Below, in pieces: positions 26,228 through 33,742 of a DNA stretch of 64,000 nt. Origin of the DNA: Sphingomonas panni (GTDB taxonomy: Bacteria > Pseudomonadota > Alphaproteobacteria > Sphingomonadales > Sphingomonadaceae). Position 1 is the first letter of the stretch. Each line of letters opens with the position of its first letter. Below the pieces are notes generated by a model. That model was not told the origin of the DNA. It did not search any database and was given only the letters and a program-made list of their open reading frames with translations. The stretch is from contig NZ_JAKREU010000008.1 in NCBI RefSeq assembly GCF_022664435.1, positions 1-64,000 of the forward strand, read 5' to 3'. The position numbers and the translations under genes are program-made.

Positions 26228-28336
26228 ATGCGTCGGGTTCTGGAACGTGCCGAAGCATCTTGGCGGATTGACCGTTCGGCATTGGTGATTCCGCCCCAGA
26301 TGGTCGTGAGTGGCCGTGAGCAGCAGAATATCTCTCTGGTCGGGGACGATAAGTGGCTGCTCGAATGTGCCATCGCGCGGCCGACAAAGGCCCATGAAGC
26401 CTGTATCTGCTTCGGTCGGATCGCCGATGCTGATGAGCGGGAGCTCATACGAGAATACCTGTTCCTGTCTTTAAACTACGACTCCCGAGACAATGTGCGC
26501 GGCCGCCTCGGCGTCCTGAAACCTGGTTCGCTGATGCAGGTCGGCAATATAATCCGGCATTTTCTACAAGAAGTGCGGGAAGCCGGACTTCGACTCCACG
26601 AGATCGATCAGCCTTGGCTGGATCAGTGGCTGTCCGCGAAGCGGCACCTCGCACCGGCAACTCTTGTCTACAAGATCCTCTGCGTACGGCGACTTGCGCT
26701 CTATACGCCCTCCCTGTCGTTCCGGGGAATCGAGATAGCTCCTTGGGGTAACCGTTCAGCGACTAGGATCGCGGGATACCGGGGTGGCCGAGAAAATGTC
26801 ACACCGCGAATACCGGAAGCCATTAGCGCGCCGGCGTTGCGGTGGGCCATGTTCTACGTCCATCATGGGATCGACGATCTTATCGCCCGACATCGTATAG
26901 CTGGCATCAACATCGCCGCGCGTCGGCAGAGAGTGTCACCGAAACTAAGCGACCAGCGCCTGCGCGCTTATTTGGATGCGCTTGAAGCATCGGGCTCTGG
27001 AGTACCGGCGACCCAAGATGGTCGACCCGCGTGGCCAGAAATCTGCAAGGCCAGCGGCCTCGGCGTGGCAGTGCTGAAGGCACGCTCAGCTATGCTCGAG
27101 AAGGCAATCTCGCAACTCGGAACCGAGCGCCCAGGCGCAAGCAGTGGTTGGGCCAGCATGCCAGGAACAAACATTGCGTGGCGGTCGCATCTTCCCAGCT
27201 TCAGCAGCCGTTATACCTTCATACCGGCGATAGCCGCGTGCTATCTCGTAATCGGCCTATTATCAGGAATGCGCGGCGAGGAAGCGGCCGCGCTCAAGCG
27301 TGGTTGCCTCAGACTCATGCGCGACGAACATGGGAAGGTTAAGGGCTACGAACTCGTCGGAAGAATCTTCAAAACCCGTAAAAACGTCGACGGCGCTGAA
27401 CATCGCTGGACCGTGATAGAGCCTGTTGCCAGGGCCGTATTGGCAGCAATACGGTTGCAGGACTATCTACACAACAGCGCCGATCGAACGGAAGCGCCGC
27501 GAGATGATGAGCCCCTGTTCAAACCGGCCTTGATTCGGGGGGTGGGCAATGTCCAGCTTACGGCGCATCAATCGACCGTATACCTGAATTACTTTGCCAA
27601 AGAGTGTCGCCGGCTCGCCGAAGAAATGGCAGCGGCGGCGCCCGCCGAAGCCGACCGCATACTGGCACTTTATCATATCCCGGACGAGGGTGATGAACCC
27701 TGGCGGTGGCGCACGCGTCAGCTCCGCCGCACCCTTGCATGGTACATCGCCAGTCAGCCCTTCGGCGTGATCGCGGGCATGATACAATATGGGCACGCGA
27801 GCGCCATGATGTTCGAAGGCTATGCGGGCACTTCCCAATCCGGCTTCCGTTCGGAGATCGAAGAGGAACGTCGCCTCGCTCAGCTCAGCGATATCGTCGA
27901 GATGTACGAGGACTGGAAGGCAGGGATCAATCCAGGCGGCCCCATGCGATCGAAACTCGTCGCCGAATTTACAAGCATCAGAAACAAGATCGGAGATCTG
28001 CCCGGCACGGTCGTTGATGATCGGCGCCGCGCAAAAATGCTCTCGAACACCGCCGTCACGCTTCATCCGGGTTATATCAACGACTGCTTCTTCTATGCCG
28101 ACCACGCCCTCTGCTTGAAGGTGAAAGGAGCTGAGGCGCAGCCGGCATTTACGAGGTGCCAGCCTGCTCGTTGTCCGAACAGCGTGGTGGCGAGGCGGCA
28201 TGTGCTGGCTCTGCAATCATGCATCGCAGATGCCGAGACCATGAAAAATGGCAAGAACATCAGCCCGATCCAGAAACACGCCATTGAGGCACAGATCGAT
28301 ATTTACAGGCAGTTGCTGGAACAGGTCGAACGATGA
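26228..28336 (+). CDS. ginC: tyrosine recombinase GinC
   Basis: This 702-aa protein has the recombinase core in the C-terminal half: LLSGMRGEEAAALKRGCL, RQLRRTLAWYIAS and YGHASAMMFEGYAG (Arg, Arg, His and Tyr present). It ends with a four-Cys motif (NDCFFYADHALCLK, then RCQPARCPN) like that of GinB. ATG is 2 nt after the ginB stop, and the stop overlaps the ginD start. Confidence 0.88.
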   Translation: MRRVLERAEASWRIDRSALVIPPQMVVSGREQQNISLVGDDKWLLECAIARPTKAHEACICFGRIADADERELIREYLFLSLNYDSRDNVRGRLGVLKPGSLMQVGNIIRHFLQEVREAGLRLHEIDQPWLDQWLSAKRHLAPATLVYKILCVRRLALYTPSLSFRGIEIAPWGNRSATRIAGYRGGRENVTPRIPEAISAPALRWAMFYVHHGIDDLIARHRIAGINIAARRQRVSPKLSDQRLRAYLDALEASGSGVPATQDGRPAWPEICKASGLGVAVLKARSAMLEKAISQLGTERPGASSGWASMPGTNIAWRSHLPSFSSRYTFIPAIAACYLVIGLLSGMRGEEAAALKRGCLRLMRDEHGKVKGYELVGRIFKTRKNVDGAEHRWTVIEPVARAVLAAIRLQDYLHNSADRTEAPRDDEPLFKPALIRGVGNVQLTAHQSTVYLNYFAKECRRLAEEMAAAAPAEADRILALYHIPDEGDEPWRWRTRQLRRTLAWYIASQPFGVIAGMIQYGHASAMMFEGYAGTSQSGFRSEIEEERRLAQLSDIVEMYEDWKAGINPGGPMRSKLVAEFTSIRNKIGDLPGTVVDDRRRAKMLSNTAVTLHPGYINDCFFYADHALCLKVKGAEAQPAFTRCQPARCPNSVVARRHVLALQSCIADAETMKNGKNISPIQKHAIEAQIDIYRQLLEQVER

Positions 28337-28701
28337 CGACGAAAGCGAACCCTCCCCGGAAATCGCAAGCCACCGTCGCGCTGCTTGACGCCTATAACCG
28401 CTTGCGCGACGGCAAAGGCACCGCGACGAATGGCAAGCTGAGCATAACCAATGTTGCGCGCGAGGCGGGGGTCAGTCGAGCGACGGCCTATCGATGCTCC
28501 AAACTTCTCGCTTTGTTCGATGAAGCTCCGAAGCCGCCGAAGGCTAAACCACAAAGCACGAGCGGCAAGGCCGAGCTGCGAAACGTGATCAACCAGTTGC
28601 TCAATCGTATCATCATGCTGGAGGCTGCGTTGGAAGCCAAAGACGCGGAACTCCGGCAATTGCGCTCAATGCTGCCAAAACCACGGCCGGCCGACTCATG
28701 A
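28333..28701 (+). CDS. ginD: small DNA-binding protein GinD (DUF6262/TnpC-like)
   Basis: This 122-aa protein overlaps the ginC stop (ATGA). It has a helix-turn-helix (KLSITNVAREAGVSRATAYR) in the first half and a C-terminal coiled coil (LLNRIIMLEAALEAKDAELR). This matches the small accessory protein of GInts and TnpC of Tn554. It likely shapes recombination or DNA binding by the trio. Confidence 0.88.
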   Translation: MTTKANPPRKSQATVALLDAYNRLRDGKGTATNGKLSITNVAREAGVSRATAYRCSKLLALFDEAPKPPKAKPQSTSGKAELRNVINQLLNRIIMLEAALEAKDAELRQLRSMLPKPRPADS

Positions 28702-29027
28702 TGCGAGCAAGTCCTGAGGACATTACAATCGACGCCACGTTGCACGCTCAATTCGCTCTACGCTACATGGCGACGCGAGACCGCCACGGGCGGGCTACGC
28801 ATTGAAGGCAGGTTCAGTGTAAAACCCTCCCCGCTTGCGCAGCACTGATCCTCCCCTGCACAACGCTTGATGGATTTTGGTTGGGCCCATCACTCGACGA
28901 AGAATTCCCTCAATCAACGGCCCGCCTGCGACCAGCAGCTTGAATGGGTATCTCGCATGTAAATGACCGCGATTGGCCGTAAGGAGAACGGCAGGTATGG
29001 ACCGCGGAAGGCAAACAACTGCCATTC
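28702..29027. other. non-coding junction between gin operon and cargo
   Basis: No convincing gene. A 35-codon frame overlaps the ginD stop and dies at 28805. Around 28820-28860 the sequence has AAAACCCTCCCCGC and TGATCCTCCCCTG, which resemble subterminal repeats of IS21-like elements, so a lost IS may mark the cargo boundary. Confidence 0.35.
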
Positions 29028-29432
29028 TTAGGCTGGCGATGCAGGCCCCAATGCTTCGATAATACGGCAATCCGCAACGATGCCGCCATCGCAGGAATCA
29101 ATTACCGCCTTCAGCTCTTTGCGAAGCGCCGCAAGGTCCGAGAGCTTGCGGTCAACTTCAAGTAGGTGCTCTTTGGCGATCCGGTCGATACCGGCGCAAT
29201 CGCAGCTGCGGTCGCCCGAGATGCTTAACAGCGCACGGACCTGATCGAGCGAAAACCCGAGGTCGCGGGCCCGGCGGATGAAGGACAGTCGGCCAAGTTC
29301 CGCCTGCCCATAGTCCCGGTAGTTGCTCGTTGTCCGCGCCGGCTTAGGCAGCAGGCCGATTTTCTCATAATAGCGGATCGTCTCGATCTTCGTGGCCGTA
29401 GCCTTGCCCATATCGCCGATCGTGAATGCCAT
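29028..29432 (-). CDS. MerR-family metal-responsive regulator
   Basis: This 134-aa protein has the MerR winged helix (IETIRYYEKIGLLPKP, RLSFIRRARDLGFSLDQVRA). Cysteines 77, 79, 114 and 122 (SCDC and the loop CDGGIVADC) are placed like the metal ligands of CadR/PbrR/ZntR-type members. It is divergent from the CDF transporter with one shared MerR-type promoter (29437-29467), so it probably switches that gene on when a divalent metal is bound. The metal is not predictable from sequence alone. Confidence 0.9.
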   Translation of the reverse strand: MAFTIGDMGKATATKIETIRYYEKIGLLPKPARTTSNYRDYGQAELGRLSFIRRARDLGFSLDQVRALLSISGDRSCDCAGIDRIAKEHLLEVDRKLSDLAALRKELKAVIDSCDGGIVADCRIIEALGPASPA

Positions 29433-29436
29433 ACCC

Positions 29437-29467
29437 TTGACCCTGTAGTTGCTACAGGCCCTATATG
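29437..29467 (+). promoter_or_regulatory. MerR-type promoter/operator 1
   Basis: TTGACC and TATATG are 19 bp apart, the long spacer of MerR-activated promoters. The spacer holds the perfect dyad CCTGTAG-TTG-CTACAGG (29442-29458). It drives the CDF transporter and overlaps the merR leader. Confidence 0.8.
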
Positions 29468-29496
29468 GCCTGTCATCACCGAAACAGGAGATGCAT

Positions 29497-30153
29497 ATGG
29501 CCGGCGGATGCTGCGGCGGATCACAGGACAATACCGAAAAGCTGAACGATGCGGCATGGCGGCGCGTGTTATGGATCGCGCTTGTGATCAACGCGGTCAT
29601 GTTTGGCGTGGAGATTGTCGCCGGTGTCACTGCCGGGTCTGCATCGCTCAAGGCCGATGCGCTCGACTTCCTGGGCGACGCTGCCAACTACGCGATCAGC
29701 CTCGGCGTCGCGGGCATGGCGCTGGCGTGGCGAGCGCGGGCGGCTATGGCCAAGGGCGTATCGATTCTGTTGTTCGGGATTTGGGTGCTGGGCAACACGA
29801 TCTGGATGGCGACGCAGGGCATAGTTCCAGCTGCTGAGACCATGGGGATCGTGGGCGTGATCGCAATGGTCGCGAACCTTGCCTGCGCCGCGATGCTCTG
29901 GCGTCACCGCGCGGGTGACGCCAACCGGCGCTCGGTCTGGATCTGCTCGCGCAACGATGCGATCGGCAATATCGCCGTGGTCGCCGCAGCGCTGGGCGTG
30001 TTCGGCACCGGCACGGGCTGGCCGGACATCGCTGTCGCAGCAATCATGGCCGCGCTCGCGCTGTCCGGCGGATGGCAGATCATCCACCAGGCGCGCGGTG
30101 AACTGAGGAGCAGGCCTATTCTCCGCCGAAGCGAATCCGCACCCCTCCGTTGA
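29497..30153 (+). CDS. cation diffusion facilitator-type transporter
   Basis: This 218-aa inner-membrane protein has about six helices. The substrate aspartates are Asp54/Asp57/Asp61 (LKADALDFLGDAANY) and an Asn-Asp pair in SRNDAIGN. The N-terminal MAGGCCGGSQ is a Cys/Gly stretch that may bind metal. It lacks the usual long cytoplasmic domain. The ATG at 29497 is chosen because AGGAG lies at a proper distance; ATG 29491 is too close. It is controlled by the adjacent MerR. The 3' end overlaps the convergent TonB receptor gene. Confidence 0.85.
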   Translation: MAGGCCGGSQDNTEKLNDAAWRRVLWIALVINAVMFGVEIVAGVTAGSASLKADALDFLGDAANYAISLGVAGMALAWRARAAMAKGVSILLFGIWVLGNTIWMATQGIVPAAETMGIVGVIAMVANLACAAMLWRHRAGDANRRSVWICSRNDAIGNIAVVAAALGVFGTGTGWPDIAVAAIMAALALSGGWQIIHQARGELRSRPILRRSESAPLR

Positions 30154-32102
30154 GGACAAACCCGTCGGTCGGTGCCCAGGCATCGACCGTCCATGCCCCC
30201 GCCGGTGCGCGACGCGGCAGGAGCAGCCGGTCATATTTCGTCTGCCGCACATTGAGCAGGTTTTCGGCATTGAGGAACAGGCTGACCTTGCCCAATATCA
30301 CTTCGCCCATAGCGCCGAGCTGGACATAGGACCTGCTTTGCGTCCGGTAGGGATTGTCGTCCGGTATAGTATGCCTCGATCCCGAAACGGCCACGCCCTT
30401 CCTTCTCCCACATTCCGACAAGGCCCGCGCTGTCTCGGGGCGTCAGTGGTACGATCCGCCGACCAGAGCCATCGAGATCGGGTTCATTCGCGGCGACATG
30501 CACGTAGCTGCCGGTCAGAGACAGAGCCTGCCAGCGATAACGTAGCAGCACTTCGGCGCCGCGCGTCCGCGTGACGCCATCGGCATTGATGAGCGTGACA
30601 TGATCCGCGTCCACCGTCTGCAACTGTTGGGCATGGTCAATGCTCGAGGCAAACAGGTTGAAGTTCGCTTCGAACGGTCCGCTGGCGTAGCCGAAGTCGA
30701 TCGACCCGCTGTTGGCAAACTCCGCTTTGAGCTTTCCATAAGGCAGAAGGCGCGCAAGGCCATTGGCCTCTGTCTCCTCGACAAACGGTGTCGGCGCGTA
30801 GAAGCCGCGTCCCAGCGACGCACGGATCGTCCAGGGCCCAGGGCGATAGAGCGCGGAAAGGCGCGGGCTGACATGTGAGCCATAGTCGCTATGCGCATCC
30901 CAGCGCAGGCTCCCCGCCAGGGTCAGCCGGTCGGCCAGTTCCTGCTCACCCTGCACGAAAAGCGCGGGCACGGTATAACTGTAATCGAAGGCTGAGAACG
31001 CTTTGGACCGATAGTCGTCCAACTGGATCGCAGCGCCTGCCAGCCATGTCGTCTCGCCTGCCTTGCCGCCGAGCGAGGCCTCAGCGAATGCCGTGCGGTG
31101 GCGGTCATTCTCCACTGTCTTGCCGAAGACATGGCGATGCGATTGGGTAACGCCGGACGCGCGCAAACGCAGCGTGCCGATGCCTTCCAGCGGTGTTTCG
31201 GCCGTGAGGCCGAGGTCGTAGCGCCGGCTGTGCAGCGTCTGCGCGAACGGCGATCCGTCCGGCGCATTGGCTTCCGGCATCGTTCCGCCGTCGCGCTGCT
31301 CCGCCATCGCGCCGAAAGTGACCAAGGCTTTGGTCCCATCGGCAGTGTTGACAAACAGACGGGGCCGGACTGTGAAGCGCTCATAGCCGGGCATGTCGGC
31401 CCAGCCGTCATCGTTCAGATCCTGTCGGCTTTGACGGTCATAGCCAGCGGTGACCGAGGCACTGAACACGCTGCTGAGCGGCGCGGCGACATACCCCGTC
31501 ACATCCTGTCCGTCACGACTGGTAGCATTGAGCAGGAGTTCGCCTTGCGACTCGCTGGCCGGACGACGCGACACCAAATTGATGACGCCGCCCAGTGCTG
31601 AGGGACCGTAGAGCGCCGATGCCGCGCCCTTGATGATCTCCACCTGGCCAAGATCGGTGGGCGGGATTTGCAGCAGACCAATGGAGGGTGTCTGCCCACC
31701 ATAGAGGGGCAATCCGTCGGCCAGGATCTGCGTGTAGCGGCCCTTGAGGCCTTGGATGCGGACATTGGCCGCGCCTAGCGCGGGCGATGTGGTCTGAACC
31801 CGCACGCCCGGCGTCTCGCTGACGAGCATGGCGATGTTGCCGGGGCGCATGAGGAGCTTTTCTTCAATCTCCTCGCGATTGATGACATCGACACGGATCG
31901 GTTCGTCCTGAACCCTGCGCCCCGTCCGTGTCGCCTGGACCACAATCTCGGTCTCAGCCTCCTCTGTGTGGTCGGCCTGGACCTGTGCTTGCGCATAGGC
32001 TGTACCGGCCATCATGGTTGCAATAACCAGCGCGCTGCTCCCGACACAGACCCTGCCGGCACGAACCATCAAACTCACATTGCCCCCGTTCCTGCCCGAC
32101 AT
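30116..32102 (-). pseudogene. TonB-dependent outer-membrane receptor, frameshifted
   Basis: The first frame (from 32102) gives a signal peptide ending TAYAQAQ, a TonB box-like segment, the plug (RIQGLKGRYTQILADGLPLY) and most of the barrel. Near 30360 the frame changes: EAYYTGRQ continues in another frame as DDNPYRTQSRSYVQLG and ends with the normal barrel end LFLNAENLLNVRQTKYDRLL and RIRFGGE at 30119. One indel separates them. Without the final strands the barrel should not insert, unless this is a sequencing error. A MerR-type operator precedes it, so it belongs to the metal cargo. Confidence 0.85.
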
Positions 32103-32123
32103 CTGACGCCGGGTACGGAAGGC

Positions 32124-32154
32124 TCCATAAGACCTGTAGCGACTACAGGGTCAA
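32124..32154 (-). promoter_or_regulatory. MerR-type promoter/operator 2 (TonB receptor)
   Basis: On the minus strand TTGACC and TATGGA are 19 bp apart around the dyad CCTGTAG-CGA-CTACAGG (32133-32149), nearly the same as operator 1. It probably places the receptor under the same MerR protein. Confidence 0.78.
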
Positions 32155-32479
32155 GAACGGTTTTCAGGATCTGCTATTGGCCGTTGAAACGTCCGGGACG
32201 GTGCGCATTGCGTCGGGAGCGCGCGTAGGCCCGGACATTCTCCTGACGGTAACACCGGCAGCCTTGTGTAAGCCGCGCAGCCGATGATGACCTTCAGAAG
32301 GCAGCGTGACAGGTCAAGCAGGAACAGTTATCAGGGGGCGCCGAGAATAGAGTAGCAGGGTGGTGTCTCCTGCGCCCGCATATCGTGGGTTCTTCCCTGC
32401 CGCGGCGTAAACCTGACCATGTCGGGAAGACGCCTTGTTATGACAGGGCCGTGCTTTCCGATGGAAAAACGGAGCGCAC
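32155..32479. other. intergenic region, no gene seen
   Basis: About 325 nt between the divergent TonB receptor and the SMR pump. No open frame with family character and no riboswitch I could confirm. The last 20 nt provide a GGAG-type ribosome-binding region for the pump. Confidence 0.4.
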
Positions 32480-32809
32480 ATGAATTACGTCCTACTCGCG
32501 GTGGCGATTGTGTCTGAAGTGATCGGCACAACTTTCATGAAGCAGAGCGAAGGTTTCACCAAACTAGCGCCCAGCCTTCTCACTGCCCTCTCGTACATCG
32601 TGGCTTTCTACTGCCTGTCGCTGACATTGAAGACCATTCCCACCGGGATAGCTTACGCAATTTGGTCGGGCTGCGGCATCGTATTGATCGCAGCCGTTGC
32701 CTGGATCATTCAGGGGCAAAAGCTGGACTTACCGGCAATGGCGGGAATGGGTTTGATCGTGACTGGTGTCATCGTGATGAACGTGTTCTCGCAGACTGCT
32801 GCTCACTGA
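32480..32809 (+). CDS. small multidrug resistance pump (EmrE/Qac type)
   Basis: This 109-aa protein has four helices. It has Glu13 in SEVIGTTFMKQSEGFT (the proton/drug carboxylate), the TGIAYAIWSGCGIVLI signature and GLIVTGVIVMNVFS. The motifs fit EmrE/QacE drug exporters rather than guanidinium exporters (Gdx). It is inner-membrane and works as an antiparallel dimer using proton exchange. It is the last gene of the island 1 cargo. Confidence 0.92.
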   Translation: MNYVLLAVAIVSEVIGTTFMKQSEGFTKLAPSLLTALSYIVAFYCLSLTLKTIPTGIAYAIWSGCGIVLIAAVAWIIQGQKLDLPAMAGMGLIVTGVIVMNVFSQTAAH

Positions 32810-33012
32810 TCGGTCGGGGTCGGCAGCTTCCGGGGATTGCGGTGCATCGGCTGAGCGACCGGAATGGGCGCGTAACAGACATTTCCCAATCTGTCGGCGC
32901 AACGATCAAGGCCGCATCAGCAAGTCCCGACGGGCAATGGCAAGTCAGTTTCTTCCGCTCAGCAAAGTCATTCCGGATGCCGCCGCGACGAGTCGCACCG
33001 CCTTCGGCGGTT

Positions 33013-33064
33013 GCGCTCGGGACAGTTGCAAAGTGCAGTAGCGCTTTGCAACTGTCCCGAGCGC
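33013..33064. repeat. perfect 21-bp inverted repeat, 10-bp spacer
   Basis: GCGCTCGGGACAGTTGCAAA.. and its complement ..TTTGCAACTGTCCCGAGCGC face each other. The GGGACAGTTGCAAAG core looks like an IS6-family terminal repeat, so this could be two IS ends brought together; it could also be a hairpin terminator for the pump gene. It lies 100 bp from the island 3' end. Confidence 0.7.
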
Positions 33065-33157
33065 TTCAATGGCCTCGGATCGTCTCAAACGGCGGATAAT
33101 TTTGTAGCCCATAAATAAAGGGTTGCGGTGAGACGAGACACCATCTGCAAACATAAG

Positions 33158-33162
33158 ATCCA
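33158..33162. other. island 1 right attachment core (ATCCA)
   Basis: Direct repeat of 22921-22925. To its left (island side) is ACATAAG, the inverted partner of TTATGT at the other end; to its right the PP-loop coding sequence resumes (minus-strand codons for Cys193 and upstream). Confidence 0.75.
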
Positions 33163-33741
33163 ACAGGCCGATTTCGGGGGTACTGGAAGACCTTCGGCGA
33201 TGATCCGCCTGACGCAGGCATCGCGGTCCCAGCCCCATTCCCGCAGCGGCGACTGACAGTCATAGAGCGGATCCTCGATCGACAGCGCGTGGTTTGCGCG
33301 AAGTGTGTCGCGGGGGCCTGCGTCATAGCCGATGAGGCGCGTAACGCGCTGGCCGCGGTTCCAGGCGTCGATCGCCGGTTGCCAGTTGGCGAGAAAGGCA
33401 TCCTGCGGCGCCTTCTTGTATTTGAGGCTGCAGCTCGATCCGCCCAGGCTCTTGCTCGGCAGGGTGGCGTTCGTGAGGCACATCTCCAGCAGGCCGTAAT
33501 AGGGCGGCCAGTGTTTGAACCGTTTAGGGGTGTACGAGACCAGTTCGTGCCTGATGCCATGCCCGTCCATCCAAGGACGGATGACGTCGAGATAGGCGTA
33601 TGTCGCCGGCTTCTCGACGCCGGTATCGGCGCTCAGAACGAGGTCCGGTGCCCGGCCTCGCGCCACGAGCTCAACCAGCAGGGCGGTGCTGTCGACCCCG
33701 ATGCCGTAGGCCAAGACGACGGGTGGCGGGGGCATGTCCAT
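33158..33741 (-). pseudogene. PP-loop (PAPS reductase-like) gene, N-terminal half
   Basis: The native part is residues 1-194. The PP-loop ATP-binding motif is AYGIGVDSTALLVEL; SADTGVEKPATYAYLD and SCSLKYKKAP follow, then the frame reaches KSACW at the island border. Beyond it ~24 residues are island-encoded. The C-terminal half is at 22578-22922. The family binds ATP and modifies or reduces sulphur compounds; related domains (DndC) act in DNA phosphorothioation. Its ATG is 1 nt after the stop of the GHKL ATPase gene. Confidence 0.87.
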
Positions 33742-33742
33742 G

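Larger units (their letters stand above)
22926..33162 (+). mobile_element. GInt-type island 1 (ginABCD, metal/efflux cargo)
   Basis: The island is 10.2 kb and splits the PP-loop gene. It has the structure described for GInts: a ginABCD operon at one end (three tyrosine recombinases and a small DNA-binding protein), a cargo region (MerR regulator, CDF transporter, TonB receptor, EmrE-like pump) and a short non-coding 3' end. Both ends share an inverted TTATGT. Boundaries come from frame restoration of the interrupted gene, not from homology. Confidence 0.85.

Noticed and set aside
23038-28701. RIT (recombinase-in-trio) element instead of GInt
   Set aside because: RIT recombinases are shorter (about 300-420 aa), RITs carry no ginD-like gene and normally no cargo. 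The gene sizes here (470/590/702/122 aa) and the cargo fit GInt better.
32103-32340. Possible cobalamin riboswitch before the TonB receptor
   Set aside because: No convincing B12-box sequence was found; a MerR operator explains the regulation better.
32155-32479. Possible guanidine riboswitch before the SMR pump
   Set aside because: Guanidine riboswitches precede Gdx-type SMR genes; this pump is EmrE/Qac-like and I could not find the ACGR-loop hairpins or the ykkC core.
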